Below, piece by piece: positions 24,995 to 26,207 of a stretch of DNA of 26,207 nt. The DNA is from a virus, in the IMG/VR virus record IMGVR_UViG_3300025450_000108, positions 1 through 26,207 of that record. The stretch is one strand, 5' to 3'. The notes below the pieces were generated by a model. The model made no database searches and was not told where the DNA came from. It worked only from the letters and a program-made list of their open reading frames with translations. The translations under genes and the position numbers were made by a program. The stretch's first letter is position 1. Every line of letters begins with the position of its first letter.

Positions 24995-25314
24995 TATAAC
25001 TTTTTCTTTCGTAAAAATTTCTGTGTACTACGTTCGATATCTTTTTTAACTCGATTTGTATCTAATTTAAAATCGATATCACTAATTTTTTCTTCGTAAT
25101 TTTTAACTAGTTCGGCCAAGTTCCTTTCGAAGGCATGCCATCCATCTCGCTTGGTTTTTTGAGTTATTTTTATTTCCCAAGTTTTACCATCTTTAAAATT
25201 AACCAGTACGGTATGTAAGTACCCTAAGGGTACTACATTTAACTGTACATCGCCGAAGACTTCTGGCCAATGCTTAATGACGTCCTTGGGAAGATTTCTT
25301 CCCGATTTCGTCAC
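24994..25314 (-). CDS. Small phage protein of unknown function
   Basis: 106 aa from a GTG start that overlaps the upstream stop (GTGA). The N-terminal half (GDVQLNVVPLGYLHTVLVNF, then KDGKTWEIKI) looks like beta hairpins. The C-terminal half is a charged helix rich in Lys/Glu (ERNLAELVKNYEEKISDIDF, DTNRVKKDIERSTQKFLRKK). No family was recognised, nor any signal peptide or membrane segment. Coupling to thyX and to the gene before it is tight (1-4 nt overlaps). The basic C-terminus could bind nucleic acid, but that is speculative. Confidence 0.78.
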   Translation of the reverse strand: MTKSGRNLPKDVIKHWPEVFGDVQLNVVPLGYLHTVLVNFKDGKTWEIKITQKTKRDGWHAFERNLAELVKNYEEKISDIDFKLDTNRVKKDIERSTQKFLRKKKL

Positions 25315-25937
25315 TTTGCTTTTTTGGTCGGAACCAACTCCTCGGCTTTGCGGCGCATTTCAGCGGCTTGCTTGCTCAAACGATCTGCTTGGCTACGATA
25401 GAACTTTGCTTGATCTTCTGGGCTAGAATTTTCTGCTGGTGCTGTAACTTCTACAGTTGCAGTTGGTTTAGCAGTAGCGTCGGATTTGATTGGTGTATCA
25501 ATTTCTGCTACATCTTCAATACGACGAGCTTCTGTTTTTTCTTTAGTATCTGCTTTAACCGACAAATCATCAATAGCAACTCCACGTTGTTCAGCAATGA
25601 TTTGATTTAATTCGGATAACAAAATACCAAAATTAGTAGCCGGTGTCATTTCGATGTCGCTTGTAGGTGCTTTAATTAGACGACCATTACCATGTAACCA
25701 ACGTAACATATTACTGCCATCTGGAAATTGATTACGATCTAAAGCATCTGCAAACTCATATGCATCTTGACCACTACCACTTTCTACTAGATTAATAATA
25801 GCATCGTGGAAGATATCAGGCATATTTTCTGTTGGAACAATTAGGCAATGGTGTGCATCGCCAGGCAAAGTGCGATAAGCTACCAAACATTTTTTGTTGG
25901 TAGCTTTAACACGAGCCACGTGTTTTAGTTCGGCCAT
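25311..25937 (-). CDS. Conserved T4-like aquatic phage protein, function unknown
   Basis: 208 aa. Residues 1-120 or so form a compact domain (HVARVKATNKKCLVAYRTLP, HDAIINLVESGSGQDAYEFA, DGSNMLRWLHGNGRLIKAPT, ILLSELNQIIAEQRGVAIDD). A Thr/Ala/Lys-rich flexible linker (about 128-165) and a final helix likely to form a coiled coil (about 167-200: DQAKFYRSQADRLSKQAAEM and on) follow. I recall similar proteins in T4-like marine phages, without a known role. The ATG follows the upstream stop by 1 nt with GGAG upstream. The end overlaps the next gene by 4 nt. Confidence 0.8.
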   Translation of the reverse strand: MAELKHVARVKATNKKCLVAYRTLPGDAHHCLIVPTENMPDIFHDAIINLVESGSGQDAYEFADALDRNQFPDGSNMLRWLHGNGRLIKAPTSDIEMTPATNFGILLSELNQIIAEQRGVAIDDLSVKADTKEKTEARRIEDVAEIDTPIKSDATAKPTATVEVTAPAENSSPEDQAKFYRSQADRLSKQAAEMRRKAEELVPTKKAK

Positions 25938-25938
25938 A

Positions 25939-26193
25939 TTAAGCTCCTGCTGGTGCGGATGCTTTTTGTGCTTCGGCTTGCTTTGCTACTGTGTCTAGGA
26001 ATGATTCTAACTTGTTGTAAGTTTGACCGACTGCAACCATTTCATTTGGCTTAAATGCGCCACGTGAACTAGCGATATCGATGATAACTTTCATTGCTTG
26101 CAAATCGTTAATTGTTAATTCGTTAGAATTTTGTCCTGCTGGTGCAGTAGTATCAGCCGCTTGTGCTGGTTGTTGTGTAGTTTCATCACTCAT
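25939..26193 (-). CDS. Small conserved T4-like aquatic phage protein, function unknown
   Basis: 84 aa. A polar, Gln/Ala/Thr-rich N-terminal 25 residues precede a helical core (LTINDLQAMKVIIDIASSRG, AFKPNEMVAVGQTYNKLESF) and an Ala-rich end. The core pattern is one I recall in small proteins of T4-like cyanophages and pelagiphages. It is the first visible gene of the minus-strand operon. The Shine-Dalgarno AAGGAGA (complement of 26201-26207) is strong. Any promoter lies beyond the window. Confidence 0.8.
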   Translation of the reverse strand: MSDETTQQPAQAADTTAPAGQNSNELTINDLQAMKVIIDIASSRGAFKPNEMVAVGQTYNKLESFLDTVAKQAEAQKASAPAGA

Positions 26194-26207
26194 TTAGAGT
26201 TCTCCTT

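Noticed and set aside
25368-25610. Plus-strand ORF of 80 codons, Cys/Phe-rich
   Set aside because: It is antisense to the 208-aa minus-strand gene, where the Ala/Lys/Glu-rich coding strand reads as Cys/Phe/Ser on the complement. It has no ribosome site.

Overview
The window is a gene-dense, AT-rich piece of a tailed-phage genome. It most resembles a T4-like myovirus of the marine or freshwater type (cyanophage or pelagiphage relatives). Three things support this: very large Ser/Thr/Asn-rich virion proteins built from modules typical of aquatic T4-like phages, a tail-collar domain fibre, and two copies of an octamer (GATAAATA) close to the T4 late-promoter element TATAAATA. No gene here identifies the host, and no tRNA, insertion sequence, CRISPR array or integration site was seen.

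Layout. (1) 1-20098, plus strand: a late structural block. It opens with the 3' part of a giant mosaic structural gene (at least 3,150 codons, cut by the window start). Next come a fibre gene with twelve repeats, a sedolisin-family (S53) serine-carboxyl peptidase without propeptide, a small structural-type gene, three tail fibre genes that share one N-terminal module but end in different C-terminal domains, and a further structural-type gene. Late-type promoter octamers sit in the only two sizeable gaps before 19171, upstream of 13470 and 17681. (2) 20111-24354, plus strand: a tightly overlapping cluster behind a near-consensus sigma70-type promoter that overlaps a perfect inverted repeat. It holds a small unknown gene, two paralogous glycosyltransferase-like genes with DxD motifs, an unknown gene, and a second pair of glycosyltransferase-like paralogues. 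(3) 26193-24308, minus strand: three small phage genes of unknown function, then thyX, the flavin-dependent thymidylate synthase. Stops and starts overlap or nearly touch, and the operon ends in an intrinsic terminator that lies inside the convergent plus-strand gene.

How the parts may work together (inference). Region 1 builds the host-recognition end of the particle, and the peptidase gene placed among the fibre genes suggests either virion maturation or digestion of host surface protein. Region 2 could modify a surface or virion glycan and appears separately controlled. Region 3 supplies dTMP for phage DNA synthesis. The item most worth following up is the propeptide-less sedolisin inside the tail-fibre operon.
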